Assembly (NCBI GenBank): GCA_030054145.1
Contig: JASGCK010000009.1
Span: 20,292 to 84,291 of the forward strand
Direction of reading: 5' to 3'
Origin: Cytophagales bacterium
Lineage (GTDB): Bacteria; Pseudomonadota; Gammaproteobacteria; Burkholderiales; Burkholderiaceae_C
DNA length: 64,000 nucleotides
Both the position numbers and the translations under genes were made by a program. This document shows positions 10,039 through 20,953 of this stretch, piece after piece (position 1 is the first letter of the stretch; each line of letters starts with the position of its first letter). The notes beneath the pieces are model-generated. The model searched no databases. It saw only the letters and a program-made list of their open reading frames with translations, and was not told where the DNA came from.

Positions 10039-11205
10039 ATGATTCAACGCGACTTACTAGAGCAAACCGTAAGGCAAGCACTTGCTCGTTCGCGTGGCGT
10101 AGTCCTGATTGGACCGCGCCAAGCGGGTAAAAGTACGCTTGCGCAAGCCTTTGTGCCAGCCGCATCCAGTCATTATTTCGATCTTGAATATCCGCCGCAC
10201 GCCAAACGGCTTGAACAGCCTGTGCTTGCGTTAGAGGGCTTGCAAGGGCTGGTCGTGATTGACGAAGTGCAGCGCCAGCCAGATTTATTTCCTTTGCTTC
10301 GTGTGCTGATGGATCGTGCCAACACGCCGGGACAATTTCTCTTGCTCGGTAGCGCTTCCCCAGACTTAATACGTCAATCTGGCGAGTCGTTATTAGGGCG
10401 AATTGAGATGATTGAAGTGGGCGGTTTTGATATTCAAGAAATTGCAATCAAAAGCACGGCGGCGTTTGGCGATGCGTGGCAAGGAGCAGCCGCGAATCAG
10501 TTGTGGCTGCGAGGCGGATTTCCACGCGCCTACTTGGCTGCAACGGATGAGGGCAGTATGCAGTGGCGGCATAGCGCGATTCAAAACCACGTGCAATTGG
10601 ATTTGCCGCAGTTTGGTTTAAATGCGCCAGTGCCAGCCATGCTGCGGTTTTGGCATATGCTGGCTCACTATCACGGGCAAACGTTTTCAGCCGCGCCACT
10701 GGCGCAATCGATGGGCGTGTCCGAGCCAACGATTCGCCGCTACCTCGACTTGTTGACTCAAACACTCATGGTGCGCCAGCTGCCGCCGTGGTTTGAAAAT
10801 GTCGGTAAGCGCCAAGTAAAAGCGCCCAAAATATATTTCCGCGATTCTGGGTTTTTGCACACGCTGCTTGGCATACAAACTAAAGTGCAATTGCACACGC
10901 ATCCTGCATCAGGAGCCAGCTGGGAAGGCTTTGCGCTAGAACAAGTGCTACGAATCGCCAAGCCCGATCAAGCATATTTTTGGGCAACGCATCAAGGCGC
11001 AGAGCTAGATCTCTTCATGTTCAAAGGCGGGCAGCGAATCGGCGTAGAGTTCAAACGTACCACCGAGCCACGCCTGACAACCAGTATGCGCATTGCACAA
11101 CACGACTTGAAGCTAGACGCGCTCTATGTGGTCTATCCAGGCGAGCATCGATATCCCATTGCAAAAGGCGTGGAAGCTGTGCCGCTGTGGGCTTTGGTGC
11201 ATTGA
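10039..11205 (+). CDS. AAA-type P-loop ATPase with DUF4143 C-terminal domain
   Basis: ATPase of 388 residues of the widespread AAA_14/DUF4143 group, whose function is mostly unknown. Walker A GPRQAGKS is at residues 25-32 and Walker B LVVIDEV at 71-77, followed by LLGSASPDLI (sensor region). The C-terminal half has a winged-helix-like part (MGVSEPTIRRYLDLL) and ends with GAELDLFMFKGGQRIGVEFKRT, a restriction-endonuclease-like E...E-K core. A stand-alone gene with a palindrome just upstream. Such genes often behave as accessory, horizontally spread genes; no antitoxin or partner is adjacent. Confidence 0.88.
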   Translation: MIQRDLLEQTVRQALARSRGVVLIGPRQAGKSTLAQAFVPAASSHYFDLEYPPHAKRLEQPVLALEGLQGLVVIDEVQRQPDLFPLLRVLMDRANTPGQFLLLGSASPDLIRQSGESLLGRIEMIEVGGFDIQEIAIKSTAAFGDAWQGAAANQLWLRGGFPRAYLAATDEGSMQWRHSAIQNHVQLDLPQFGLNAPVPAMLRFWHMLAHYHGQTFSAAPLAQSMGVSEPTIRRYLDLLTQTLMVRQLPPWFENVGKRQVKAPKIYFRDSGFLHTLLGIQTKVQLHTHPASGASWEGFALEQVLRIAKPDQAYFWATHQGAELDLFMFKGGQRIGVEFKRTTEPRLTTSMRIAQHDLKLDALYVVYPGEHRYPIAKGVEAVPLWALVH

Positions 11206-11293
11206 GCGTTCAGATGCTGCGGCTCACACAACTTCTGAGAAAATACACGGTTTCGCTAAAACCTTAGCGAGCATCAGATAAGAGAGATTTACT

Positions 11294-12955
11294 GTGGCGC
11301 AATACGTATTCACCATGAACCGCTTGGGCAAAATTGTTCCGCCTAAGCGTTATATTTTGAAAGACATCTCTTTGTCGTTTTTCCCTGGAGCCAAGATTGG
11401 CGTGCTGGGAACGAATGGCTCGGGCAAATCGACCTTGCTCAAAATCATGGCGGGCGTGGACAAAGAGTTTGAGGGCGAGGCGATGCCGATGCCCAATCTC
11501 AACATCGGCTATCTGCCGCAAGAGCCGCAATTGAACCCTGAGCATACCGTGCGCCAAGCGGTTGAAGACGGCATGGGCGCTGTGGCTGCTGCTAAAAAAC
11601 GCTTGGAAGAAGTCTATGTTGAATACGGCCTTGAAGACGCGGACTTTGATAAGCTGGCTGCCGAACAAGCTGAGCTGGAGGCCATTATTGGCAACGACTC
11701 TGGCGATAACGAGCATGAGCTAGAGATTGCCGCTGATGCGCTCAATCTGCCGCCGTGGGATGCTGTGGTGGGCGTGCTCTCGGGCGGTGAACGCCGCCGC
11801 GTGGCGCTGTGCCGTTTGCTGCTCTCCAAGCCCGATATGTTGCTGCTTGACGAGCCCACCAATCACTTGGATGCGGAGTCGGTGGATTGGCTGGAGCAGT
11901 TCCTGTCGCGCTACTCGGGCACGGTGGTTGCCATTACCCATGATCGCTACTTTTTAGACAACGCTGCGGAGTGGATTTTGGAGCTAGATCGTGGCAGCGG
12001 TATTCCGTGGAAGGGCAATTACTCCAGCTGGTTAGACCAAAAAGGCAACCGTTTGGCGCAAGAGCAAAAAGGCGAAGAGGCGCGTGCCAAGGCGCTCAAG
12101 AAGGAGTTGGATTGGGTGCGCCAAAACGCCAAAGGTCGTCAAGCCAAAAGCAAGGCGCGTATTGCGCGGTTTGAAGAGCTGTCCGATTTTGAATACCAAA
12201 AACGCAACGAGACGCAGGAGATTTTTATTCCCGTGGCAGACCGTTTGGGCAACGAAGTGATCGAGTTCACCAACGTCACCAAATCCTTTGGTGACCGCGT
12301 GTTGATTGACAACCTCAGCTTCAAAGTGCCAGCGGGCGCGATTGTGGGCATCATTGGCCCGAACGGCGCGGGTAAATCCACGCTGTTCAAAATGATTGCA
12401 GGCAAAGAAACGCCTGACAGCGGTGAGGTCAAAATTGGTTCGACCGCAAAATTAGCGTTTGTCGATCAATCGCGCGATGATTTGGCGAGCACGAAAACCG
12501 TGTGGGAAGAAATCTCGGGCGGACTCGATATGCTGACGATTGGCAAGTTCACCATCCCAAGCCGCGCGTATTGCGGACGCTTTAACTTCAACGGCGGCGA
12601 TCAGCAAAAGCACGTAGGCACGCTGTCGGGCGGCGAGCGCGGACGCTTGCATATGGCAAAAACTTTGATTGCGGGCGGCAACGTGCTCATGCTCGACGAA
12701 CCATCCAACGACCTTGATGTGGAGACACTACGCGCCTTAGAGGACGCGCTCCTAGAGTTCGCGGGCAGCGTGATGGTGATTAGCCATGATCGCTGGTTCT
12801 TAGACCGCATCGCCACGCACATCTTGGCGTGCGAGGGCAATAGCCAGTGGACGTTCTTTGACGGCAACTACCAAGAGTACGAAGCCGACAAAAAGAAACG
12901 TTTGGGCGAAGAGGGCGCACGTCCAAAGCGGGCGCGGTTTAAGGCTTTGAAATAA
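11294..12955 (+). CDS. ettA: ABC-F ATPase EttA (energy-dependent translational throttle)
   Basis: Soluble ABC-F protein of 553 residues that binds the ribosomal E site and gates translation according to ATP/ADP. It has two nucleotide-binding domains: Walker A GTNGSGKST and GPNGAGKST, signatures LSGGERRRVALC and LSGGERGRLHMAK, Walker B LLLDEPTNHLD and LMLDEPSNDLD. The linker and arm regions between them are full length. It starts with GTG (11294-11296), which gives the standard EttA N-terminus MAQYVFTMNRLGK. It is not a transporter: no membrane segments. Confidence 0.95.
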   Translation: MAQYVFTMNRLGKIVPPKRYILKDISLSFFPGAKIGVLGTNGSGKSTLLKIMAGVDKEFEGEAMPMPNLNIGYLPQEPQLNPEHTVRQAVEDGMGAVAAAKKRLEEVYVEYGLEDADFDKLAAEQAELEAIIGNDSGDNEHELEIAADALNLPPWDAVVGVLSGGERRRVALCRLLLSKPDMLLLDEPTNHLDAESVDWLEQFLSRYSGTVVAITHDRYFLDNAAEWILELDRGSGIPWKGNYSSWLDQKGNRLAQEQKGEEARAKALKKELDWVRQNAKGRQAKSKARIARFEELSDFEYQKRNETQEIFIPVADRLGNEVIEFTNVTKSFGDRVLIDNLSFKVPAGAIVGIIGPNGAGKSTLFKMIAGKETPDSGEVKIGSTAKLAFVDQSRDDLASTKTVWEEISGGLDMLTIGKFTIPSRAYCGRFNFNGGDQQKHVGTLSGGERGRLHMAKTLIAGGNVLMLDEPSNDLDVETLRALEDALLEFAGSVMVISHDRWFLDRIATHILACEGNSQWTFFDGNYQEYEADKKKRLGEEGARPKRARFKALK

Positions 12956-12968
12956 AGAGGAAAGCGTT

Positions 12969-13250
12969 ATGCGATTTCGACTCCTTCTCACATTTGCTTT
13001 TTTAATAGTTTGTGCGGCTTGTTCTACCGATCAAATGCGCGCCATTGGTGAGTCGCGCTGTTTGGATTTACCCACTGCGCAATTGGGTGATCGATTGGAT
13101 TGCAAGACTCGCAACAAGCGTGTGTTTGATGAGTTTGAAAAAACACAAAAGAAAGAGCCAGCATCATCCAAAGGCGCACTCAAAGATGATGATTCGGTGT
13201 GCTACAAAAATCCGCAAGCTGGCGAAAAGCCATGTGCGACAAATCCATAA
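12969..13250 (+). CDS. small putative lipoprotein (copy A of a pair)
   Basis: A 93-residue protein with a lipoprotein signal: charged MRFR, a hydrophobic core and a VCAAC lipobox with Cys18, so it probably sits in an outer or inner membrane leaflet facing the periplasm. The mature part is Lys/Asp-rich. Its last 20 residues, beginning LKDDDSVCYKNPQAGEKPC, are shared with the gene at 13518. No known family is recognised. It follows ettA by 13 bp and may ride on the same transcript. Confidence 0.7.
   Translation: MRFRLLLTFAFLIVCAACSTDQMRAIGESRCLDLPTAQLGDRLDCKTRNKRVFDEFEKTQKKEPASSKGALKDDDSVCYKNPQAGEKPCATNP
13184..13242 (+). repeat. direct repeat unit 1 (lipoprotein 3' ends)
   Basis: About 59 bp encoding the shared KDDDSVCYKNPQAGEKPCAT tail of the two small lipoproteins. 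It is nearly identical to 13709-13767, with one visible difference (CCA versus CCG). The rest of the two genes has diverged strongly, so this block looks recently copied or kept alike by gene conversion. Confidence 0.8.
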
Positions 13251-13260
13251 ATAGCCCGCT

Positions 13261-13500
13261 ATGAATCCACGTGTTAAGGCGGTAGTGCCTGAGCTTGCTT
13301 ACAAACTTCGGATTATGTTTGACAACAATGAGGTGAAACAATTTGACGTGAATCCCTACCTTGATAAAGGGGTGTTTCGCCAGCTTCAAGACCCAGCACA
13401 GTTTCAGACTGTGCGTCCATTTTTGGGTAGTATCGAGTGGCAGGGAGGGCAGGATTTGTGCCCTGATACTTTGTATCGTCAATCAGTATCGATTAACTAA
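13261..13500 (+). CDS. DUF2442 domain protein
   Basis: A 79-residue protein of the DUF2442 family. It begins MNPRVKAVVPELAYKLRIMF and contains the typical KGVFRQLQDPAQF and IEWQGGQDLCPDTLY segments. DUF2442 proteins are often encoded next to DUF4160 partners in toxin-antitoxin-like pairs, but no DUF4160 gene is present here. Instead it sits between the two sister lipoprotein genes, 10 and 17 bp away from them. The function is unknown. Confidence 0.85.
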   Translation: MNPRVKAVVPELAYKLRIMFDNNEVKQFDVNPYLDKGVFRQLQDPAQFQTVRPFLGSIEWQGGQDLCPDTLYRQSVSIN

Positions 13501-13517
13501 TTTGTCGGGGAAATACG

Positions 13518-13793
13518 ATGCGAAATTTCTTAATGTTGCTGGCACTCATTGCAACTGGCTTGCTGGCAGGATGCCCATCAGTTTCTGGAGATTACGCTTG
13601 TGGTGCAGCAGGGACTAAGACTTATTCGGACTGTCAGGCAAGTCGCAATCGTGAACTAGCTGAGTTCCATAAAAAGAAAGATGGAGAACCGATTTCTTTA
13701 AAAAATGCTCTTAAAGATGATGATTCGGTGTGCTACAAAAATCCGCAAGCTGGCGAAAAGCCGTGTGCGACTGGTGAAACGAAAGAAAAGTAA
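13518..13793 (+). CDS. small putative lipoprotein (copy B of a pair)
   Basis: A 91-residue protein with a signal peptide and a LLAGC lipobox. Its C-terminal segment LKDDDSVCYKNPQAGEKPCAT is identical to that of the lipoprotein at 12969, while the N-terminal half is only loosely similar (both have a short Cys-containing region and a Lys-rich linker). Its stop codon is directly followed by the serS start codon with no spacer, so serS translation may depend on it. Two paired cysteines remain in the mature part. Confidence 0.7.
   Translation: MRNFLMLLALIATGLLAGCPSVSGDYACGAAGTKTYSDCQASRNRELAEFHKKKDGEPISLKNALKDDDSVCYKNPQAGEKPCATGETKEK
13709..13767 (+). repeat. direct repeat unit 2 (lipoprotein 3' ends)
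   Basis: Second copy of the about 59-bp block at 13184-13242, in the same reading frame of the sister lipoprotein gene. Confidence 0.8.
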
Positions 13794-16556
<2,763 letters not shown>

Positions 16557-16627
16557 AGGTGCAACATTTTATGCAAGCGTTAGCCGTTAGCTGTAGGGCG
16601 TTAGAATGGGCGCTTGCAAAATCCAGT

Positions 16628-16715
16628 GGAGAAGTGGCAGAGTGGCCGAATGTACCTGATTCGAAATCAGGCGTACCGCAAGGTACCGTGGGTTCGAATC
16701 CCACCTTCTCCGCCA
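16628..16715 (+). tRNA. tRNA-Ser (anticodon CGA)
   Basis: An 88-nt serine tRNA with the acceptor stem GGAGAAG/CTTCTCC, discriminator G and encoded CCA. The anticodon stem-loop CTGAT-TCGAA-ATCAG holds CGA, reading UCG codons. The long variable arm (GCGTACCGCAAGGTACC) and the T-loop GGTTCGAATCC are clear. It lies at the left edge of the lower-GC operon block, a typical integration site, although no repeat of its 3' end was seen further right. Confidence 0.97.
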
Positions 16716-17241
16716 AGACTATTTCGAACTGATTCCAAGTCGTTCGATCAATTTACAACTCGTTTGGAGCCTGTATGGGGTGATTTCATACAAGTTCATA
16801 CCGGTTGGCTTGGCGTTTTTTCTCAGCGGGGTGGGTTGCTGCATCCCACTGGCAATTATTTGCTTGTGGCGATGTTTAGGATTTCCAATCCATGGTCATG
16901 TGCTGGGCAACCTCCTTGGGTCATGGAAAAGGTGTTTGTGGAGAACTCTAGGGGGCTGGTTTAGGCTGGGAGCAGACATTCAATCGTCGCAAGTGACTGG
17001 CCGCAGCCGACCCATAGCGGACATAGGGGAGAAGGGCTTTTGCGGCTGCTTCGACCCATTGCGGTCGACCTAGATGATCAAACCTAACTGCTGGAAATTG
17101 GAAGTCTGGCAGGGAATACCCCAATTGTAGACGACCGGTCTAATGCTAAACTGACTTTCACTTATGTGTGGTGAGGTCTAGCCCATCTGCACAAAAGAAC
17201 ATTGAGACACCTTAACTGCAACTAGGAAAGACACAGTTCAA
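16716..17241 (+). other. 526-bp gene-poor stretch after tRNA-Ser
   Basis: No convincing gene is present. A GTG-started 97-codon frame (16780-17073) encodes a hydrophobic start and then a poor Arg/Cys-rich end and has no clear ribosome site, so it is not accepted. Around 16970-17073 there is degenerate sequence (GCAGCCGACCCATAGCGGACAT) of a kind seen as scattered intergenic repeats in Burkholderiales. The right end holds the promoter and operator of the transporter operon (17125-17152). Confidence 0.5.
17125..17152 (+). promoter_or_regulatory. candidate promoter with internal TetR-type operator
   Basis: A possible -35 TTGTAG (17125-17130) and -10 TAAACT (17147-17152) are separated by 16 bp. 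Between and over them is TAGAC-N5-GTCTA (17128-17142), an inverted repeat whose right half extends to GGTCTA. This resembles the TAGACC/GGTCTA boxes known for NemR/AcuR-group TetR repressors. A regulator of that group is the last gene of the downstream operon (25725-26369), so autoregulation of the whole operon is a reasonable inference. Confidence 0.55.
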
Positions 17242-18015
17242 ATGCCTGAGCAAGAGCGACTGCTAACTTTGAATCAAGTCAGTAAGAATTTTGGTGGCGT
17301 ACAAGCCGTTAAGAATTTGAGCTTTGATGTGAACTCAAATGAGATTGTGGGATTGATTGGTCCCAACGGATCCGGAAAATCGACGTCGGTGAATTTGATT
17401 TCAGGATCTGTGTCACCGAGCTCAGGTGACATTGTTTGGCGAAACCAAAATGTCAACAAACTGCCCATCAGTCAGCGCGTACCAATGGGCTTATCTCGAA
17501 CATTTCAAACCACGAGCTTGCTTTCAGAGTTCAGTGTGCTAGAGCAAGTTTTGACTGCTTGCCACACAAGTTATCGCGTCTCACCGTGGCGTTCAGTTCT
17601 GCGAACGAAAGATGCGAGAACTCAAGATGCCGAACAAAGAGCCAAGGCACAAGAGTTGGTGGAGTTTGTTGGATTGAGTGACGTAATGAACGATCCAACA
17701 TCAACAATTTCATCAGCTCAACAGCGACTACTGATGATCGCAACTGCAATGGCAGCTGACCCAAAACTGATCTTGCTGGATGAGCCTGCGGCTGGCATGG
17801 TGGCAAAAGAGCGTAAAGAATTGGCCGAAGTCATCATGCGTATTCGCAATAAAGGCTTGGCTGTTTTGGTCATCGAGCATCACATGGGGCTGATCATGGA
17901 AGTCTGCGATCGCATTGTGGTGCTGAATTTCGGTGAAAAAATAGCAGAAGGCAGACCTGAGGAAATCCAGCGTAACGCAGCAGTGATTGAAGCATATTTG
18001 GGTGGGGTGCATTGA
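17242..18015 (+). CDS. livG: branched-chain-type ABC importer, ATPase 1 (LivG family)
   Basis: ATP-binding subunit of 257 residues. Walker A is GPNGSGKST, followed by the HAAT-family EIVGLIGPNG context, the signature is degenerate (TISSAQQRLLMIATAMA), and Walker B is LILLDEPAAGM. The C-terminal VIEHHMGLIMEVCDRIVVLNFGEKIAEGRPEEIQ is typical of LivG. The signature reads SSAQQ instead of the usual SYGQQR, a small deviation. First gene of the operon behind the TAGAC palindrome; an AGGAAAG ribosome site precedes the ATG by about 12 bp. Imports amino acids or, often in Burkholderiales, aromatic or aliphatic acids. Confidence 0.92.
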   Translation: MPEQERLLTLNQVSKNFGGVQAVKNLSFDVNSNEIVGLIGPNGSGKSTSVNLISGSVSPSSGDIVWRNQNVNKLPISQRVPMGLSRTFQTTSLLSEFSVLEQVLTACHTSYRVSPWRSVLRTKDARTQDAEQRAKAQELVEFVGLSDVMNDPTSTISSAQQRLLMIATAMAADPKLILLDEPAAGMVAKERKELAEVIMRIRNKGLAVLVIEHHMGLIMEVCDRIVVLNFGEKIAEGRPEEIQRNAAVIEAYLGGVH

Positions 18016-18716
18016 TGCTACATATTAAAAATCTTACAGCTGGTTATGGAAAAGTAAATGTGCTGCACGGCATCAGTCTGGATGTGAAAGAACGTGAATG
18101 TGTAGCGCTTATCGGAGCAAATGGAGCAGGGAAAAGTACCACTTTGCGATGTATCTGTGGCCTTAACGAAGTTCGTTCAGGAAGTATTGAATTCTTGGGA
18201 GAAAGATTGGATGGTCTAAGTGGGCATGCAATTGTCCGCAAAGGAATCACCATGTGCCCTGAGGGTAGACAAGTATTTGCAGAAATGTCTGTTGTCGAAA
18301 ATTTAGAAATGGGTGCACACACACGCAGCGATAACGAGCAAAAAAGTGATGTGGAAAAAATGCTCGATCTTTTTCCTGTTTTGCGCCAACGAGCCAAGCA
18401 AAGGGCAGGAACGCTTTCAGGCGGTGAGCAAGAGATGCTGGCGATAGCAAGGGCACTCATGGCAAGGCCAAAACTTTGCATCTTTGATGAACCTTCATTA
18501 GGTCTGGCACCCAAAATTGTTGAAGAAGTTGAGCAGATTTTGGCGCGCATTAAGGCAATGGGAACAACCATCGTTTTAGTCGAACAGAACGCAGCCATGG
18601 CATTGCGCTTGGCAGATCGTGCGTATGTATTGGAAGCGGGCGAAGTTGTGCTTCAAGGCACAGGGCAAGAATTAAAAAATGATCCGCAAGTGAGTAAAGC
18701 CTATTTGGGCTACTGA
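18015..18716 (+). CDS. livF: branched-chain-type ABC importer, ATPase 2 (LivF family)
   Basis: Second ATPase (233 residues) with Walker A GANGAGKST, signature LSGGEQEMLAIARALMARPKL, Walker B CIFDEPSLGLAP and the LivF-typical LVEQNAAMALRLADRAYVLE. The ATG at 18015 overlaps the livG stop (TGATG), indicating translational coupling; a TTG at 18012 would add one residue and is less likely. Confidence 0.93.
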   Translation: MLHIKNLTAGYGKVNVLHGISLDVKERECVALIGANGAGKSTTLRCICGLNEVRSGSIEFLGERLDGLSGHAIVRKGITMCPEGRQVFAEMSVVENLEMGAHTRSDNEQKSDVEKMLDLFPVLRQRAKQRAGTLSGGEQEMLAIARALMARPKLCIFDEPSLGLAPKIVEEVEQILARIKAMGTTIVLVEQNAAMALRLADRAYVLEAGEVVLQGTGQELKNDPQVSKAYLGY

Positions 18717-18727
18717 TGCAGTAATGT

Positions 18728-18736
18728 CCCCCCCCC
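18728..18736 (+). repeat. run of nine C residues
   Basis: A homopolymeric C tract in the 58-bp gap between livF and the binding-protein gene, about 38 bp before its ATG. Tracts of this length can vary by slippage; here it could change the leader or spacing but not a reading frame. Confidence 0.7.
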
Positions 18737-18774
18737 AATATTGGGTATTTGAAATTTTTTAACAGGAGATAAAA

Positions 18775-19995
18775 ATGAAACTGAAAAAACAGATGACTTT
18801 AGTAGCGCTGGTGATCTGCGCGGCCTTGACTCCAGCTGTTCATGCAGCAGATGAAGTCTTGGTACTCGGAGTTAACGATGCGTTGACTGGTGGTGGTGCT
18901 GTTTATGGATTGCCACAAGCTAACGCAGTTCAAATGGCTGCAGATGAGATCAATGCAGCCGGGGGTATCAAGGCTGGTTCAACTACCTACAAACTTAAAG
19001 TCATCACATCGGACGACAAGGCTAACCCCACTGAGGCAACAAACAGTGTGCGAAAGCTGATTGACCGTGACAACGTGAAATACCTTGTGGGTTTTTGCTG
19101 CTCCGGTTCAACAAGTGCAGTCGCCTCATTCATGGCCAAAGAGGATGCGGTCATGCTAGTGGGCAATGCTGCCGAACGTACCATCACAGCCCAAGGAATT
19201 CCGAACGTCTTTCGGACTCGTCCACCAGCAGACTTCACTGGTGCAGCAGCTGGAACATTTGTCGCACAAAAGGGTGCTCGAAATGTGGCTGTCATCGGCG
19301 CACTAGAAGTTGGGTTTTACACCCAATATGTTGATGCATTCGAAAAGGAGCTGAACAAGGCTGGCGGCAAGATTGTGGTCAGAGAAGCGTTTGGACTTCG
19401 TGATCGCGATATGACACCACAATTGACGAAAATCCGTGGACTCAAACCTGACGCAATTTTGGTTGTCGGCTACGTTGAGCCCGCAGCATTTGTTTACCGT
19501 CAGGCAGTTGAGTTGGGCATGAATGTTCCGCGCTATGGTTTTACGAGCGGAAGCGAAGAGCAGTTTCTCAAGGTGGTAACAAGCGCACAAATGGAAGGTG
19601 TTTGGGATCTCCGTCCAACGGAGCTCACCATTGAAGCGTTGGGGCCACAAGCCAAGGCTTACGATGCCAATTACAGGAAAAAGTTCAACCAATCGCCAAC
19701 ACCTAGTTCTCCCTATGCATACGATCAGGTGTACGTGCTGAAAAATGCAATCGAGCGTGCAGGCAGTGCAAAGGATGCAAAGAAAGTCGCAGATGCTGTG
19801 CGTACTTTGGCAATTCCCAAGGAAGCCGTCATGAAGTACATGCCTAACGACGGCGGCGCAATTTTCGATCAAAACGGCCAAGCCTACACGTCCAATGGCG
19901 CTTTCCAGTGGCAAAAAGGCAAGTGGGTCTTCGTGTCCGAGTTGCCATCTGATAACAAAGCTTATTCGCAGTTCTTGCGCAGCATTCGCAAATAA
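18775..19995 (+). CDS. branched-chain-type ABC importer, periplasmic binding protein
   Basis: Solute-binding protein (406 residues) of the LivJ/LivK-type family (type I periplasmic fold). A Sec signal peptide ends at about VHAADE (residues 1-25), followed by the ligand-binding lobes with GVNDALTGGGAVYGLPQANAVQMAADEIN-like architecture and NVAVIGALEVGFYTQYVDAFEKEL. A GGAG ribosome site (AACAGGAGATAAAA) lies just before the ATG, stronger than for its neighbours, consistent with a receptor made in excess. The ligand is unknown; the following acyl-CoA genes suggest an organic acid rather than an amino acid. Confidence 0.93.
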   Translation: MKLKKQMTLVALVICAALTPAVHAADEVLVLGVNDALTGGGAVYGLPQANAVQMAADEINAAGGIKAGSTTYKLKVITSDDKANPTEATNSVRKLIDRDNVKYLVGFCCSGSTSAVASFMAKEDAVMLVGNAAERTITAQGIPNVFRTRPPADFTGAAAGTFVAQKGARNVAVIGALEVGFYTQYVDAFEKELNKAGGKIVVREAFGLRDRDMTPQLTKIRGLKPDAILVVGYVEPAAFVYRQAVELGMNVPRYGFTSGSEEQFLKVVTSAQMEGVWDLRPTELTIEALGPQAKAYDANYRKKFNQSPTPSSPYAYDQVYVLKNAIERAGSAKDAKKVADAVRTLAIPKEAVMKYMPNDGGAIFDQNGQAYTSNGAFQWQKGKWVFVSELPSDNKAYSQFLRSIRK

Positions 19996-20014
19996 GTTGA
20001 AAGTTTTATTGGTC

Positions 20015-20056
20015 AACCACCCGCGACTCAGCCACAAACTGAGTCGCGGGTGGTTT
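20015..20056 (+). terminator. strong hairpin between binding protein and permease genes
   Basis: A perfect 17-bp stem (20015-20031 with 20039-20055) and 7-nt loop, 20 bp after the binding-protein stop and 40 bp before livH. The trailing T-run is short (TTTCTGTCT). It could partly terminate, or protect the upstream mRNA, so that binding protein exceeds permease, as is known for other ABC operons. Confidence 0.75.
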
Positions 20057-20095
20057 CTGTCTCCCGCAGTTGTGTTATACGAACGGTGAAATGCG

Positions 20096-20953
20096 ATGAA
20101 TGAATTACTCCAACAAATATTCAATGGACTTGCCATTGGTTCCGTCTACACGTTGGTAGCACTCGGACTTACCGTGGTATTTGGAATATTAGGTATTGCG
20201 CATTTTGCACATGGCTCGTTGGCCATGTTTGGGGGCTACTTAACGTTCGTGTTTTCGACAAGGATGGGCCTTCCCCTGTTTGCAAGCATGGCATTGGCTA
20301 TGCCTGTTGGCGCTTTGTTGGGCATGCTAATTGAGCGCTTGGCATATCGACCAGTACGTGACGCACCTCACATCAATGCCTTCATCATTGCTTTGGGATT
20401 GACAATGATGCTGGAGGGTGGGAATTTGCTTTTGTTTGGAGCCGATCAGGTCATCATTCAAACGCCTTATCAGAAGGTATTTGATTTGGGTGGCATCTTC
20501 GTTGCACAGCTCCGCATGGTCGTTATCGTGACATCGGTCACATTGGTTGCGATTGTGACTTTCCTTCTTTTAAAAACCAAAACCGGAAAATCTGTTCGCG
20601 CAGTGGCTCAAAACCGGCATGCGGCTGTGCTGATGGGCGTGAATGTGAATTTAGTCTCTTCGGTGGTGTTCGCTATTTCCTCTGCCCTTGGGGTTGCTGC
20701 TGGAGCACTCATTGGCGCTTTGTTAGCGCTTGCACCTGGTGTGGGTGAAAGTTTCGCGGTGAAAGGTTTTGCCGTGTTGATATTGGGTGGACTTGGGTCA
20801 TTGCCAGGTGCTATTTTGGGCGGCTTGGTATTGGGTGTCAGTGAATCCTTAGCAGCAGGCTTTTTATCATCAGCCTACAAGGATGTGATTTCCTTCTTAA
20901 TCATGATCTTGGTCTTGCTGGTCATGCCACAAGGCTTGATGGGGAAAAAATGA
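20096..20953 (+). CDS. livH: branched-chain-type ABC importer, permease 1 (LivH family)
   Basis: Inner-membrane permease of 285 residues, hydrophobic throughout with about eight membrane segments. It starts MNELLQQIFNGLAIGSVYTLVALGLTVVFG, characteristic of LivH. The conserved AVAQNRHAAVLMGVN loop (contact to the ATPase) and the KGFAVLILGGLGSLPGAILGG end motif are present. Its stop overlaps the next start (ATGA at 20950). Confidence 0.93.
   Translation: MNELLQQIFNGLAIGSVYTLVALGLTVVFGILGIAHFAHGSLAMFGGYLTFVFSTRMGLPLFASMALAMPVGALLGMLIERLAYRPVRDAPHINAFIIALGLTMMLEGGNLLLFGADQVIIQTPYQKVFDLGGIFVAQLRMVVIVTSVTLVAIVTFLLLKTKTGKSVRAVAQNRHAAVLMGVNVNLVSSVVFAISSALGVAAGALIGALLALAPGVGESFAVKGFAVLILGGLGSLPGAILGGLVLGVSESLAAGFLSSAYKDVISFLIMILVLLVMPQGLMGKK

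Noticed and set aside
16614..16964. 116-codon plus-strand frame over the tRNA
   Set aside because: It reads straight through the tRNA-Ser gene and has no ribosome site or family resemblance.
16780..17073. 97-codon frame with a hydrophobic beginning
   Set aside because: GTG start without ribosome site, and the second half is degenerate repeat-like sequence; a small membrane protein is possible but unsupported.
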